Positions 16,876-26,053 of a stretch of DNA of 64,000 bases are shown here, piece after piece. A model generated the notes under the pieces. The model had not been told where the DNA came from, did not search any database, and was given only the letters and a program-made list of their open reading frames with translations. A program made the position numbers and the translations under genes. The stretch is from Acidimicrobiales bacterium (GTDB lineage: Bacteria; Actinomycetota; Acidimicrobiia; Acidimicrobiales; Aldehydirespiratoraceae). Numbering within the stretch: position 1 is the first letter of the stretch; each line of letters starts with the position of its first letter. The DNA is taken from the NCBI GenBank assembly GCA_041394245.1, contig JAWKIR010000002.1:2356001-2420000 (forward strand). Reading direction: 5' to 3'.

Positions 16876-17513
16876 GCTTCTCGATGCCGGCGATGCCTAT
16901 TCCCGAGCGGGTGCTCGAACTGGAGGCGCGTTTCGGCGTGTCCGGTCTTCGCCTGGGCAATTCGGCCGACGCCTACATGTTCGGCGAAACCCTCCAGAGT
17001 GTCAGCACGGCGACGGGGTCGACGACCGGCGCCGGGCTCGCGACGACGTCCACCCCATCGATCAACCCCGGCTACGTGGGATCGGTCGTCGACCCGGACG
17101 GGACACTCGCGAGCGACGTTCCCTTCGCGGACCTCTTCCGGGCCGCCGGCGCCGCGCATGGCATCCAACCGTCGGTGCTCGCCGCGGTCGCGAAGACCGA
17201 GTCCGCCTTCGACCCCAACGCCGTCAGCCCAGCCGGCGCGCAGGGCCTGATGCAGTTCATGCCGGCCACCGCGGCCGACATGGGTGTCGATTCGTTCGAT
17301 CCCGCCTCGGCGATCGACGGTGCGGCCCGCTATCTCTCGCAGAACCTGCGCCGCTTCGGCTCGCTCGAACTCGCCCTCGCCGCCTACAACGCCGGCCCCG
17401 GTGCCGTGCAGCGACACGGCGGCATTCCCCCGTTCGCCGAGACACAGGCCTACGTGCCGAGAGTGCTCGCAGCGGCCGGGCTCACCCCTTCAAGCCAAGG
17501 AAGCAACCAGTGA
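16872..17513 (+). CDS. Flagellar-cluster lytic transglycosylase (SLT domain)
   Basis: 213 aa. The C-terminal half is a lytic transglycosylase fold: SVLAAVAKTESAFDPNAVSPAGAQGLMQFMP carries the catalytic Glu (in KTES) and GLMQ motif, followed by ARYLSQNLRRFGSLELALAAYNAGPGAV. There is no clear signal peptide; export through the flagellar apparatus is plausible. In this position it would open peptidoglycan for the rod, the role FlgJ plays elsewhere. It lies between fliJ and fliK with overlaps on both sides. Confidence 0.88.
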   Translation: MSFSMPAMPIPERVLELEARFGVSGLRLGNSADAYMFGETLQSVSTATGSTTGAGLATTSTPSINPGYVGSVVDPDGTLASDVPFADLFRAAGAAHGIQPSVLAAVAKTESAFDPNAVSPAGAQGLMQFMPATAADMGVDSFDPASAIDGAARYLSQNLRRFGSLELALAAYNAGPGAVQRHGGIPPFAETQAYVPRVLAAAGLTPSSQGSNQ

Positions 17514-19072
17514 TCGAAATCGATGGCCTCATGGCCGCCGTGCTCCCGTCGGCGCAGTCCGCGTCGACCCCATCCGCCGCCGCCCCCGCGGAGTTCGCTG
17601 CGGCCATGGCGCTCGCCGCAGGCGAGACGGCACCCGATGGCACGGCGCCGCGTGGACAGCAGGCGGTGGCCGAGGCCGGGACCGCTGAGGCCGGCCCCCT
17701 CGATACCGCTGCGGCTGAGGCCGCGGTGACGGTCATCGACGCCGACCCGTCGCTCTCCCTCGAGTCGCTGTCGGGCGCCGAGTCGTTGCTCGATGCCGAC
17801 GCCGTGTCGGATGCCGAGTCCCTGCTCGACACGGATCCCCGTTCCGAGACAGCGTCGCTGTTCGATGCCGCCGCGTTCGATGCCGCCGCACCCGAGGTCG
17901 TCGGAGAAGAGGTCGCGGTACCCGAGGTCGTCGTCGATGAGGTCGCGGTACCCGATGCCGAGTCGCCCGATGGAACCGAGCTCGCCCTCGCGTCGACCGC
18001 AGCGATCGCCGCAACGGTCGCCGTCGATCCCACCCGATCCGACCCGGCGCTGTCGTCCGCTCAGGACCCCGGATCCGTCGAGATCTCGACGGGCGCCGTC
18101 CCCGCGTCGGCCACGGCGCCCCTCGGCGAGATCGATCCGTCCGCAGTCCCGGCCATCGATGAGTCGACCGGCGTGGTGGACGCCTCGATCCTCGCCACGT
18201 CGGCGGTTCCGACCGACGCGAACGCGGTTGCTTCCGACCCGGCGCCGGTGACCGATGCCGCCGATGCGCCGTCGCTGTCGTCGACCGTCGCCGACCCATC
18301 GGTCGTCTCGACCGTTGCGGTCGCCAACGAGGCTGTCGAATCCGACGACGCGATCGGCGACGCGTCCACCATCGCCGAGTCCGTCCCCGCCGGGCCCGCC
18401 GTCGTTCTGAGCCCGTCGAGCTCCGCCGACACCACCGAAGCCGTTGCGGTCGAACCCGCGGTCGACGCAGTCGAGTCGCCTTCGGGTTCGGTGGCCGCCG
18501 ACGCGGTCGTCGATGCAGGTGCTCCCGCCGCTTCGGCCGACGCCCTGCACGCGTCGGACAGCCCGCAACCCACGGTGCAGCCCGCCGCGATGAACACGCC
18601 GGCACCGAGGTCGGATGCAGCGGTCACCGATGTCGCCGATGTGCTCCCGGCTCCGTCGGTACCCGTGCCCGACGCGTCCCCGACCCAGCAGGTGGCGGAA
18701 GCGCTGCGTGAGGTGCGTCGCCTCGCAGACGGGTCGCACCGACTGTCGTTGCAGCTGCACCCCGAGGAACTCGGCGCCGTGCAGCTCGAGGTCGCGATCC
18801 GTGATGGTCGGCTGCACGTCCGGGCGGTGGCCGAGACCGAGGCGGCGCGTTCGGCGCTCGAGAAGAACCTCCCCGAGCTCCGCAGTGACCTTCGGGACGC
18901 CGGTGTCCGTGCCGGCTCGCTCGAGGTCGGCCCCGATGCTTCCGGCCGCGACCGCTCCGACTCGCCGACGCGTGAGTTCCGCCCCCAGGTCCGTCGCGAA
19001 CAGCTCGTCGACGCACGGCACGCCTCCATCCCCGAACCGACGGTTTCGTCGGGCCTCGACATCCGTCTCTGA
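17510..19072 (+). CDS. fliK: Flagellar hook-length control protein FliK
   Basis: 520 aa. GTG 17510 overlaps the previous stop and has AAGGA upstream; the longer open frame has no support. The first 400 residues are a low-complexity, highly acidic Ala/Val/Asp/Ser linker with imperfect repeats (EVAVPEVVVDEVAVPDA). The C-terminal Flg_hook domain (about 405-480) shows HRLSLQLHPEELGAVQLEVAI and RSALEKNLPELRSDLRDAGV. A molecular ruler with a disordered spacer fits. The gene is followed by flgD. Confidence 0.88.
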   Translation: MIEIDGLMAAVLPSAQSASTPSAAAPAEFAAAMALAAGETAPDGTAPRGQQAVAEAGTAEAGPLDTAAAEAAVTVIDADPSLSLESLSGAESLLDADAVSDAESLLDTDPRSETASLFDAAAFDAAAPEVVGEEVAVPEVVVDEVAVPDAESPDGTELALASTAAIAATVAVDPTRSDPALSSAQDPGSVEISTGAVPASATAPLGEIDPSAVPAIDESTGVVDASILATSAVPTDANAVASDPAPVTDAADAPSLSSTVADPSVVSTVAVANEAVESDDAIGDASTIAESVPAGPAVVLSPSSSADTTEAVAVEPAVDAVESPSGSVAADAVVDAGAPAASADALHASDSPQPTVQPAAMNTPAPRSDAAVTDVADVLPAPSVPVPDASPTQQVAEALREVRRLADGSHRLSLQLHPEELGAVQLEVAIRDGRLHVRAVAETEAARSALEKNLPELRSDLRDAGVRAGSLEVGPDASGRDRSDSPTREFRPQVRREQLVDARHASIPEPTVSSGLDIRL

Positions 19073-19081
19073 GAGGACATC

Positions 19082-19576
19082 ATGGACACCATTTCCGCAA
19101 TCGCCGGAACGACCCCGACCACCGATTTCGGGGCTGTCGCCGAGCCGAGTGAGCAGAGCCTCGGGAAGGACACCTTCCTGAAGCTCATGATCGCCCAGCT
19201 CCGCTATCAGGACCCGCTCTCGCCGGCCGACTCCCAGCAGTTCATGGCGCAGACCGCGCAATTCACCTCCGTCGAGAAGTTGGAGGAGATCGCCGCCTCC
19301 ATGGCGAACCTCACGAAGAACGACGAGCTCGCGACGATCGGCAATCTCGTCGGCAAGTCCGTCCAGTACCTCGACTCGTTGGGCAACGTCGTCGAGTCGA
19401 AGGTGACGGCGGGCAAGGTCGACGACTACGGCATCGTGCTCGTCGTCGGTGAGCGGGAGATCCGCGTCGAGGACGTGGTGGCCGTGTTGGCCCGTGATGC
19501 CGTCGAACCGGCCGCTGCCGCCGCCGAACCGGAGGCACCGGCGGACCCTTCCGAGCCGGTTCTCCCCAACCAGTAG
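19082..19576 (+). CDS. flgD: Flagellar hook-assembly scaffold FlgD (short form)
   Basis: Hook cap, 164 aa. It contains the conserved N-terminal block LGKDTFLKLMIAQLRYQDPLSPADSQQFMAQTAQFTSVEKL and a GNLVGKSVQYLDS segment. The Ig-like/Tudor C-terminal domains of the enteric protein are absent, as in short Gram-positive forms; the tail is Ala/Glu/Pro-rich. The start is 9 nt after the fliK stop with GAGAGGA upstream. Confidence 0.9.
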   Translation: MDTISAIAGTTPTTDFGAVAEPSEQSLGKDTFLKLMIAQLRYQDPLSPADSQQFMAQTAQFTSVEKLEEIAASMANLTKNDELATIGNLVGKSVQYLDSLGNVVESKVTAGKVDDYGIVLVVGEREIRVEDVVAVLARDAVEPAAAAAEPEAPADPSEPVLPNQ

Positions 19577-19625
19577 TCCCCAGTCAGTCCATCAACTCCC
19601 CATCCAACGAAAGCGAATCCCCACA

Positions 19626-20873
19626 ATGATCCGATCCATGTTCTCCGCCATCTCAGGCCTGCGAAGCCATCGCACGATGCTCGACGTCGTCGGCAACAAC
19701 ATCGCCAACGTCAACACCGCAGGCTTCAAGGGCTCCTCGGTCGTGTTCCAGGACATCCTCAGCCAGACCATCCAGGGCGCCGGCGCCGGTGCGCCGACCG
19801 CCGACATCGGTGGCACGAACCCCAGCCAGATCGGCCTCGGCGTGGCCGTCGGCCGGGTCAGCACCAACTTCGCCCAGGGCGCGCTCCAGCGCACCGACCG
19901 CGACCTCGACTACGCCATCCGTGGCGACGGCTTCTTCACCATCCAGAACGCCGGCGAGCAGCTCTTCACCCGGGCCGGCTCCCTGTCGCTCGACGCCAAT
20001 GGCCGGCTCGTCACCGGAACCGGCGGCCTCGTCCAGGGCTGGTCGGCCGATGCGGCCGGCAACATCAACACCAACGCGCCCATCGACAACATCTCTGTGC
20101 CGGTCGGCGACCTGATCCCTCCGACCCCGACCACGGATGTGTCCCTCACCGGCAACCTGCCGACAGGCGACCCGATCGGGAAGGCCTACACCACGAGCGT
20201 CGAGGTGTTCGACACGCAGGGGCAGGCGACCCTCGCCTCGTTCACGTTCACCAAGACCGCCGCCGACGAGTGGACGGTCACCGGGGCCTATGGCGACCCC
20301 GCCAGTCCGACCGCGTTCACGGTCACCGACAGCGTGCTGGCGTTCGACGCCAGTGGCGTGCTCACGGCTCCGGCAGACCTGAACATGAACGTCGCCGCCG
20401 GCCAGATCCCGGGCGTCGAAGCCTTCACCGTCAGCCTCGACCACTCGGGCGGGCGGGTCTCCCAGTTCGGCGGGGTCGGCACCGTCGCCGTGACCGCCCA
20501 GAACGGTTCGGCGGCCGGCTCGTTGCAGGCCATGTCGGTCTCGCAGGAGGGCGTGCTGATCGGCTCGTACAGCAACGGCCGGAACCGGGCCATCGCCCAG
20601 TTCTCGCTGTCCGTCTTCGCCAACCCCGAGGGCCTCGAGAAGGTCGGCGAGTCGAACTTCCGGGCATCGGTCAACTCCGGTGTGGCGCAGCTCAACGTCG
20701 CCGGCGTGGGCGGGCGTGGCCTGATCAGCTCCGGCACGCTCGAGATGTCGAACGTCGACCTGGCCTCGGAGTTCACCAACCTGATCGTCGCCCAGCGTGG
20801 GTTCCAGGCGAACTCCCGAGTGGTGACGGCGAGCGACGAGCTGCTCTCCGACATCGTGAACCTGAAGCGCTAG
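19626..20873 (+). CDS. flgE: Flagellar hook protein FlgE
   Basis: Hook subunit, 415 aa. N-terminal rod signature MIRSMFSAISGLRSHRTMLDVVGNNIANVNTAGFKGS, central FlgE domains (RDLDYAIRGDGFFTI, AYTTSVEVFDTQGQ) and C-terminal helix NVDLASEFTNLIVAQRGFQANSRVVTASDELL. ATG 19626; the frame is open back to 19449 without similarity. Last gene of the flgB unit, followed by a terminator. No separate flgG is present. Confidence 0.94.
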   Translation: MIRSMFSAISGLRSHRTMLDVVGNNIANVNTAGFKGSSVVFQDILSQTIQGAGAGAPTADIGGTNPSQIGLGVAVGRVSTNFAQGALQRTDRDLDYAIRGDGFFTIQNAGEQLFTRAGSLSLDANGRLVTGTGGLVQGWSADAAGNINTNAPIDNISVPVGDLIPPTPTTDVSLTGNLPTGDPIGKAYTTSVEVFDTQGQATLASFTFTKTAADEWTVTGAYGDPASPTAFTVTDSVLAFDASGVLTAPADLNMNVAAGQIPGVEAFTVSLDHSGGRVSQFGGVGTVAVTAQNGSAAGSLQAMSVSQEGVLIGSYSNGRNRAIAQFSLSVFANPEGLEKVGESNFRASVNSGVAQLNVAGVGGRGLISSGTLEMSNVDLASEFTNLIVAQRGFQANSRVVTASDELLSDIVNLKR

Positions 20874-20913
20874 TTCCCCGGCGCGCTGACGCTCTGAAGG
20901 GCTCCCCACCCGC

Positions 20914-20947
20914 CTCGGCCCATCTCCCTCCGGGGAGATGGGCCGAG
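20914..20947 (+). terminator. Terminator of the flgB-flgE unit
   Basis: Perfect 15-bp stem: CTCGGCCCATCTCCC (20914-20928), TCCG loop, and its complement (20933-20947). It lies 40 nt after the flgE stop. No T tract, as is usual in this window. Confidence 0.8.
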
Positions 20948-21016
20948 CGCATCAATGAGGCGGTTCCTTTCGTCACCACCGCGCCGGACCAGTGGCACAT
21001 GACGTGCCATCTGCCC

Positions 21017-21044
21017 CTTATCGAGATACGTGTCGGGCCGAAGC
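21017..21044 (+). promoter_or_regulatory. Weaker sigma-28-type promoter candidate for the two-component operon
   Basis: CTTAT at 21017-21021, 15-nt spacer, GCCGAAGC at 21037-21044: same geometry as the flagellar sites but with mismatches in both boxes. It lies 73 nt before the response-regulator ATG. Confidence 0.3.
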
Positions 21045-21116
21045 TGCCTGTCACGGGAAACCGAATCCCGACGCTCATGATGCGCGTCGGCCACAAGCAC
21101 CAAGGATGGTCAGAAC

Positions 21117-21866
21117 ATGGGCGCAGCCCCGGAACAACCTCGCAGCTACGTCTGCCAGGACAACACAACCGGTTCCGACAGTGCTCGCTCCCTCGGTGTC
21201 ATGGTGGTCGACGATCACCATCTGGTGCGCCTCGCGTTGCACACCCTGCTCGACGCCGAGACCGACCTCCACATTGTCGGTGAGGCCGCCTCGCTCGCCG
21301 CGGCCCGTTCGTTGCTCGATCGGGTCACCCCCGACGTCTTGTTGCTCGATGTCCACCTGCCCGACGGCGATGGCCTCGAGCTGTGTGCCGCAGCGACCAA
21401 GCGGGGAGTGAAGACGCTCGTTCTCACGGCCTACGACGGTGAGGAGCTCCTCATCGACTCGATGCGTGCCGGTGCCGCCGGCTACGTCCTCAAGCAGGAT
21501 CCGGCCGAATCCGTGTTGACCGCGCTCCGCACGGTCGGCGCCGGCGGTGCTCACTTCTCCACCGCGGCGACGCCGCAGATGCTGGCCATGATCGCGAACG
21601 GCGGGACCCCTGAGGACCCGCTCGCCCATCTGACCGATCGCGAGCGGTCGCTCCTGGAACTGCTGGGCGAAGGTCTCAGCAATCGCCAGATCGCCGAACG
21701 GCTGTTCCTCGGCGAGCGCACCGTGAAGAACTACGTGTCGCGACTGTTGCGCAAGCTCGACCTCGATCGGCGGGCCGAGGCCGCGGTCTTCGCCGCCCGA
21801 ATGGATGCCCAGCGCGAGATGCGCCGGTACTCGGTCGGTGCCCGCGAGCGCGATGTCGTCGGCTGA
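21117..21866 (+). CDS. NarL/FixJ-type response regulator
   Basis: 249 aa. The receiver domain (about 26-145) has acidic VDD, the phospho-acceptor Asp78 in DVLLLDVHLPDGDG and Lys in YVLKQDP. The LuxR-type HTH follows (LTDRERSLLELLGEGLSNRQIAERLFLGERTVKNYVSRLLRKL, about 170-215), resembling DevR/LiaR regulators. ATG 21117 has AAGGA at 21102. It overlaps the histidine kinase gene by 14 nt and directly follows the flagellar cluster, so a role in motility or sessility decisions is likely. The regulated targets are unknown. Confidence 0.9.
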   Translation: MGAAPEQPRSYVCQDNTTGSDSARSLGVMVVDDHHLVRLALHTLLDAETDLHIVGEAASLAAARSLLDRVTPDVLLLDVHLPDGDGLELCAAATKRGVKTLVLTAYDGEELLIDSMRAGAAGYVLKQDPAESVLTALRTVGAGGAHFSTAATPQMLAMIANGGTPEDPLAHLTDRERSLLELLGEGLSNRQIAERLFLGERTVKNYVSRLLRKLDLDRRAEAAVFAARMDAQREMRRYSVGARERDVVG

Positions 21867-22500
21867 GCCGGCCTCGGCCTGGTCCGGTCCCGACGACGTC
21901 TCGATCGGACGGCAGCTGCACGACATCGTCGTACCCCAGCTCTTCGTCCTGACGGCAGGCCTGACCGCGCTGCGCCGCCGGGGCGAGGTACGCGCCGGCG
22001 ACCCGCTGGTCGATGACCTCATCGAGACCGCGACGCAGGCGGTCGGCGCCCTCCGGGCCATCAGCCGCGGCGAGTCGGCTGGGTCGGCCGATCGTGTCAG
22101 CGCGGTCGTGGCCCGGCTCGAGGCGGAGACGCGAACGATCGGGCAGCTCACCGACTGCGCCGTGGCGTTCGAGCGGACGGGGGATGCGGACATCCCGGCC
22201 GAGTTCGGCCTGGACCTGGTCGCGTTCGTCTGGGAGGCGATCGCGAACGCGTTGCGCCACGGCGATGCCGACCATGTCGTGGTGTGCGTCGTCGTCGAGG
22301 AGGACGAGTTCGTGGTCCGTGTGGAGGACGACGGCGCCTGGAAGGAACCGACCGACGCGTGGGGGAGCGGCATTCGTGGGCTCGAGGCGCGGGCGGCTCG
22401 TTGGACGGGTCGGGTCGGTGTCGCGGGGTCGCCCGAAGGTACTCGGATCGAGCTGCGGGTGTCCCGGGCCGGTGTGGACCAAGGGTGTGCCCGACGGTGA
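21853..22500 (+). CDS. Short cytosolic histidine kinase (HisKA_3 type)
   Basis: 215 aa from ATG 21853, inside the end of the response regulator gene. The H-box SIGRQLHDIVVPQLFVLTAGL (His about 23) is of the NarX/DesK class. The ATPase domain shows FVWEAIANALRHGDADHV (N-box) and GSGIRGLEARAARWTGRVGV (G-box), with a VEDDG segment. There is no sensor or transmembrane domain, so the input must come from a partner. The neighbouring membrane protein with degenerate GGDEF/EAL domains is one possibility. Confidence 0.85.
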   Translation: MSSAEPASAWSGPDDVSIGRQLHDIVVPQLFVLTAGLTALRRRGEVRAGDPLVDDLIETATQAVGALRAISRGESAGSADRVSAVVARLEAETRTIGQLTDCAVAFERTGDADIPAEFGLDLVAFVWEAIANALRHGDADHVVVCVVVEEDEFVVRVEDDGAWKEPTDAWGSGIRGLEARAARWTGRVGVAGSPEGTRIELRVSRAGVDQGCARR

Positions 22501-22576
22501 CGTTCGGCATCTGACCCGAGACCCGGATCGCGCCGAGGCTGCGGTCATCGCCGAATCGGGAAGGAACGGGGAACTG

Positions 22577-24043
22577 ATGCACCTGCGTCAGGCTGACCAG
22601 CCGGACATTGCACACGCTCGAACAGCCGGAGGTTCGATCCTCGCCATCGCAACGGTGGTGGGGCTCGTGGGCGCAACGGCGGCGACCGCCTCGGCATTCC
22701 TCGCCGGGTGGATCTCGGAGACCGTTGCCGGCCTGCTCTGCCTCGCTGTCGCGCTCGGCTCATTGCTGGCCGGCCGGCGGGCTCGACCGGTCGGCCGATT
22801 CTCCGATGGCACCGGCCTGGCCGCGATGGTGGAGAAGGAACGGGTTGATGGCGTGCTGCGGGTGCCGATGGCGGCCATCGTCGTCGAACTCCGCGGGATC
22901 GCCGCCGACACGCTGGTCGACGGCCCCGCCGCCTGGTCCGAACCGATCGGCGTGGTGCTTCGCCGGCTCACCGCCGCGGATCTCGGTACGGGGTTCTCGC
23001 TCGCCCGTCTCGGCCCGCACACCTTCGCCGCCGTCTTTCGGTGCGCGGATCACGCCGCCGCACTCGCGGCGGCGGAGAGTCTGGTCGCGCTGTGTCGAGT
23101 GCCCGTGCAGACTCCGACTCGCTCGGTGCGGATCGATGCCGTCGCCGGCGTCGGTTTCGCCGACGCCGGCGATCGCTGCGGTGGGGAGGAACTGATCCGG
23201 GTCGCCGACGCGGCGCTGCGGTTCGACAGCAAGATCGCCTCGCCGGTCGCGGCTGCCGACAGCCGCCTGATGCAGCACGCCCGACGGGTCATCGAGGTGG
23301 AGACGGAGATCAGGCACGCACTCGACGTCGATCTCCTGTCGGCCAAGTTGATCCCCGTGCTCGACGTTCGCCTGGACACCATCGTGGGTGTCCGCTCCGC
23401 CTACGACTGGACGGAGGTGTCGTCCAGCGACCCCGAGACACTGGGTTCGGTGGCGGCATCGCTCGGGTTGCGACGCTCCCTCGAGACCCACTATCTGATG
23501 CGGTCGATCGCCGCGGCGGAGTCGGTGCCGGTCGCGAGCGCCCGCCGGGTCGTGGCTCGGCTCGATCCCGGCCGCCTGACCGATCCACGGTCGGTCGGCC
23601 AGATCGGCCTTCTGCTCGAGGTGAGCGGCATCGACGCCGATCAGCTGATCCTCGAGTTCGAGCACTGGGGTGCGGCGGCGATCGACGACGCGTGCGTGGC
23701 CGCGCTCGACCGGCTCGGCGTCGGCGTGGGCCTCGCCGTGAGTCACCAGGGACGCTGGAGCCCGCTTCCGCCGACCCTCGCCGGTCGTCTCGAGAGTCTG
23801 TCGGTGACCGCCCGGGATCTCATCGACGCAGAAGACGGCATGGTGCACGAGGGTCGCGTCGAGCAGCTGCTTCGCCTCGTCGGCGAAGAGGCCGGCCGGA
23901 TCACGGTGTGCGGGGTCGACAGTGCGCCGTGGGCGCTCGAACTGTCGTCCGTCGGCCTGACCAACCAGTGCGGACTCGTGCACGGCGAGGCGATGTCGGC
24001 CGCCGACATGCGGCGGTGGGTCGTCCGCCGAGCCGTCGGCTGA
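22577..24043 (+). CDS. Membrane protein with degenerate GGDEF and EAL domains
   Basis: 488 aa from ATG 22577 (AAGGAA and GGGGA upstream; the open frame back to 22013 overlaps the kinase gene and is not coding). Two N-terminal helices (about 20-65) precede a GGDEF-fold domain whose active-site motif reads GPHTF at 146-150, and an EAL-fold domain whose EAL position reads VRSAYDW. The canonical catalytic residues of both are lost. It is probably a c-di-GMP or protein-binding receptor rather than an enzyme. It may share a transcript with the two-component genes, 76 nt upstream. Confidence 0.75.
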   Translation: MHLRQADQPDIAHARTAGGSILAIATVVGLVGATAATASAFLAGWISETVAGLLCLAVALGSLLAGRRARPVGRFSDGTGLAAMVEKERVDGVLRVPMAAIVVELRGIAADTLVDGPAAWSEPIGVVLRRLTAADLGTGFSLARLGPHTFAAVFRCADHAAALAAAESLVALCRVPVQTPTRSVRIDAVAGVGFADAGDRCGGEELIRVADAALRFDSKIASPVAAADSRLMQHARRVIEVETEIRHALDVDLLSAKLIPVLDVRLDTIVGVRSAYDWTEVSSSDPETLGSVAASLGLRRSLETHYLMRSIAAAESVPVASARRVVARLDPGRLTDPRSVGQIGLLLEVSGIDADQLILEFEHWGAAAIDDACVAALDRLGVGVGLAVSHQGRWSPLPPTLAGRLESLSVTARDLIDAEDGMVHEGRVEQLLRLVGEEAGRITVCGVDSAPWALELSSVGLTNQCGLVHGEAMSAADMRRWVVRRAVG

Positions 24044-24114
24044 ACCGGAGCGGTCCGGGCGTTCGACCGTCCTCACGGTCTTGTAGCCCGGCCGGTCCTG
24101 CCGAAGCTGTCGTC

Positions 24115-25086
24115 ATGCATGCCACCGACGATCCTGACGTCGCGGTCGAGGACGGGATCGGCCCGGGCGCGGATCTGCGCGGGCGAGATCTCCGAGGCGT
24201 GAACCTCGGTCGACTGGACCTGGCCGGCGCAGACCTGACCGAGGCCGATCTCCGCGATGCCGACCTCACCGGAGCGTCGCTGGTCGGTGCCTGCCTCCAC
24301 GGTGCCGACCTGCGGGGTGCGCGGTTCCTCCACGCCGACCTCACCGGAGCGGATCTCTCGGTCGCGAACGCCGCCGACGCCGCGCTCGGGGGAGCGACCC
24401 TCGACAGGGCCGTGGTGTTCGGCTCCGACCTCTCGAACGCGAGCCTGAGCCACGCCTCGCTTCGCGGCGCCGACCTGCGGACGACGCGGTTCGGTGGCGC
24501 TCGGCTGATCGGTGCCGACCTGGCGGACGCCGATCTGAGTCGCGCCGACCTGTCGGGCGCCGACATGACCGATGCAGCCGTCGACGGCGCGAGCTTCCAC
24601 GACGCCTCGATGAGCGCCACGGTCGTCCGCGGAATTCGCGGGGCGGAGCACGCCGATTGGGTCGGCGCGAGCTTCTCGAGCGCCGACTTCACGGGCGCGT
24701 ACCTGGCTCGGCGTGAGGCGATCGACCAGAACTATCTGCACGAGTTCCGTCGTCGCGGCCGGATGCACGAATGGCTGTACCGACTGTGGTGGGTGACGTC
24801 GGACTGCGGCCGGAGTTTCGTGCGATGGGGCATGTTGACGGTGCTCTTCGCCCTCGTCTTCGGCGGGGTCTACTCGTTCGTCGAGATCGACTATGGCGGC
24901 CACGAGACGTCGATCTCCTCTGTGTACTTCAGCGTCGTCACGCTCACGACGCTCGGGTACGGCGACGTCGTCCCTGCCTCACAGACCGCCCAGATCGTGG
25001 TCATGCTCGAGGTGGTGCTCGGCTACGTGATGCTCGGCGGTCTGCTCAGCATCTTCGCAACCAAGATGGGAAGAAGGGGTGAATGA
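24115..25086 (+). CDS. Pentapeptide-repeat protein fused to a two-TM potassium channel
   Basis: 323 aa from ATG 24115. Residues about 18-195 are repeated A(D/N)Lxx pentapeptides forming a right-handed beta-helix (GADLRGRDLRGVNLGRLDLAGADL and onward). Then come one helix (FVRWGMLTVLFALVFGGVYSF), the pore loop with selectivity filter TTLGYGD at 278-284, and a second pore helix (IVVMLEVVLGYVMLGGLLSIF). The architecture is known from other bacteria, though the function of the repeat domain is unclear. Its stop overlaps the HDOD gene start, so the two are coupled. Confidence 0.88.
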   Translation: MHATDDPDVAVEDGIGPGADLRGRDLRGVNLGRLDLAGADLTEADLRDADLTGASLVGACLHGADLRGARFLHADLTGADLSVANAADAALGGATLDRAVVFGSDLSNASLSHASLRGADLRTTRFGGARLIGADLADADLSRADLSGADMTDAAVDGASFHDASMSATVVRGIRGAEHADWVGASFSSADFTGAYLARREAIDQNYLHEFRRRGRMHEWLYRLWWVTSDCGRSFVRWGMLTVLFALVFGGVYSFVEIDYGGHETSISSVYFSVVTLTTLGYGDVVPASQTAQIVVMLEVVLGYVMLGGLLSIFATKMGRRGE

Positions 25087-25925
25087 TGGGCCTGCTTCGT
25101 AGAACGAGGAGTGGTACGTCGCTGGATCAGGTCGCCGAGCTGCTCGATCGGTTCGAGCTGCCGTCGTTCCCCCAGGTTGCCGCCGAGGCGCTGCAGCATC
25201 TCGCCGATCCGGACGTCAAGATGGCCGAGGTCGCCAACGTGCTCGAACGCGATCCCGGCCTGTCTGTGCACTTCCTGCGGTTGGCGAACTCGGCATCGCT
25301 CGGCTTGCGGAGCTCGGTCGACAGCCTCGATCGTGCCGTCGTGATGCTCGGCCGGAATCAGGTGGAGTCGATCCTCATCGGGCACTCCGTCGCCGGTTCG
25401 CTGACCAGCAGATCGCCCGTGATCGAGGCGCCCCGATTCTGGGGAACCGCCGCGCTGCGGGCCGTACTGGCATCACAGGTCGCCCTGGTGCTCGATCCGT
25501 CCCGCCGATCGGAGCACTTCACGGCCGGGCTCCTCCAGGACATGGCGCTTCTCGTTCTCTCCGAACAGGTCAACGGCTACGACACGCTGCTGGCCGCCTG
25601 GTACTCGGGGTCGGTCACGGATCTCGTCGAGGCCGAGAACGACCGATTCGGGTGGGATCACGCCACCGTGGGGGCGGTGATGTGTCGAACGTGGAACTTC
25701 CCGGAGAAGCTCGTGATCGCGGTCGAGGCCCATCACGACGACGACGATGATCGCTCGCCCTCGCAACTCGTCGCCGCGTTCCACGAGGTCGATGACGAAG
25801 CGGGTCCAACGAGGTTCGCGGCCCGGTGCGCGGCGGCGGCCGAGCTCGCGCCGCAGATCGATCAGCTGCTCGACACCGCACGCTCCCAGGTCGAAGAGGT
25901 GGCATCGGTCTTCGCGGTGAGGTGA
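25083..25925 (+). CDS. HDOD-domain signalling protein
   Basis: 280 aa. The HDOD domain (about 22-215) starts LPSFPQVAAEALQHLADPDVKMAEVANVLERDPGLSVHFLRLANSA and includes the conserved DRAVVMLGRNQVESIL. HDOD proteins resemble HD phosphodiesterases without the full metal site and act as scaffolds in signalling and motility. Start ATG 25083 (a second ATG follows) overlaps the channel stop by 4 nt. Confidence 0.88.
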   Translation: MMGLLRRTRSGTSLDQVAELLDRFELPSFPQVAAEALQHLADPDVKMAEVANVLERDPGLSVHFLRLANSASLGLRSSVDSLDRAVVMLGRNQVESILIGHSVAGSLTSRSPVIEAPRFWGTAALRAVLASQVALVLDPSRRSEHFTAGLLQDMALLVLSEQVNGYDTLLAAWYSGSVTDLVEAENDRFGWDHATVGAVMCRTWNFPEKLVIAVEAHHDDDDDRSPSQLVAAFHEVDDEAGPTRFAARCAAAAELAPQIDQLLDTARSQVEEVASVFAVR

Positions 25926-25970
25926 CGCGGACGAGGTGACGCAAATCCACGAAAATGTGTCGCTGTCTCT

Positions 25971-25998
25971 CTCATGTGGCTCCGGGACCGGTCGATGC
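25971..25998 (+). promoter_or_regulatory. Candidate sigma-28-type promoter of the 61-aa gene
   Basis: CTCAT at 25971-25975, 15-nt spacer, GTCGATGC at 25991-25998. TCTCATGTG here is identical to the -35 region of the flbD promoter at 3740. The site lies 55 nt before the ATG at 26054. Confidence 0.5.
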
Positions 25999-26053
25999 TG
26001 TGGTCCTCGCCGGCCGGCGAGTGCGATCTCCCCACCTCATCAGAGGAGCCATC

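Noticed and set aside
17450..19261. 603-codon open frame on the minus strand opposite fliK
   Set aside because: Low-complexity Arg/Gly sequence mirrored from the Ala/Asp/Val-rich fliK linker; no start signal.
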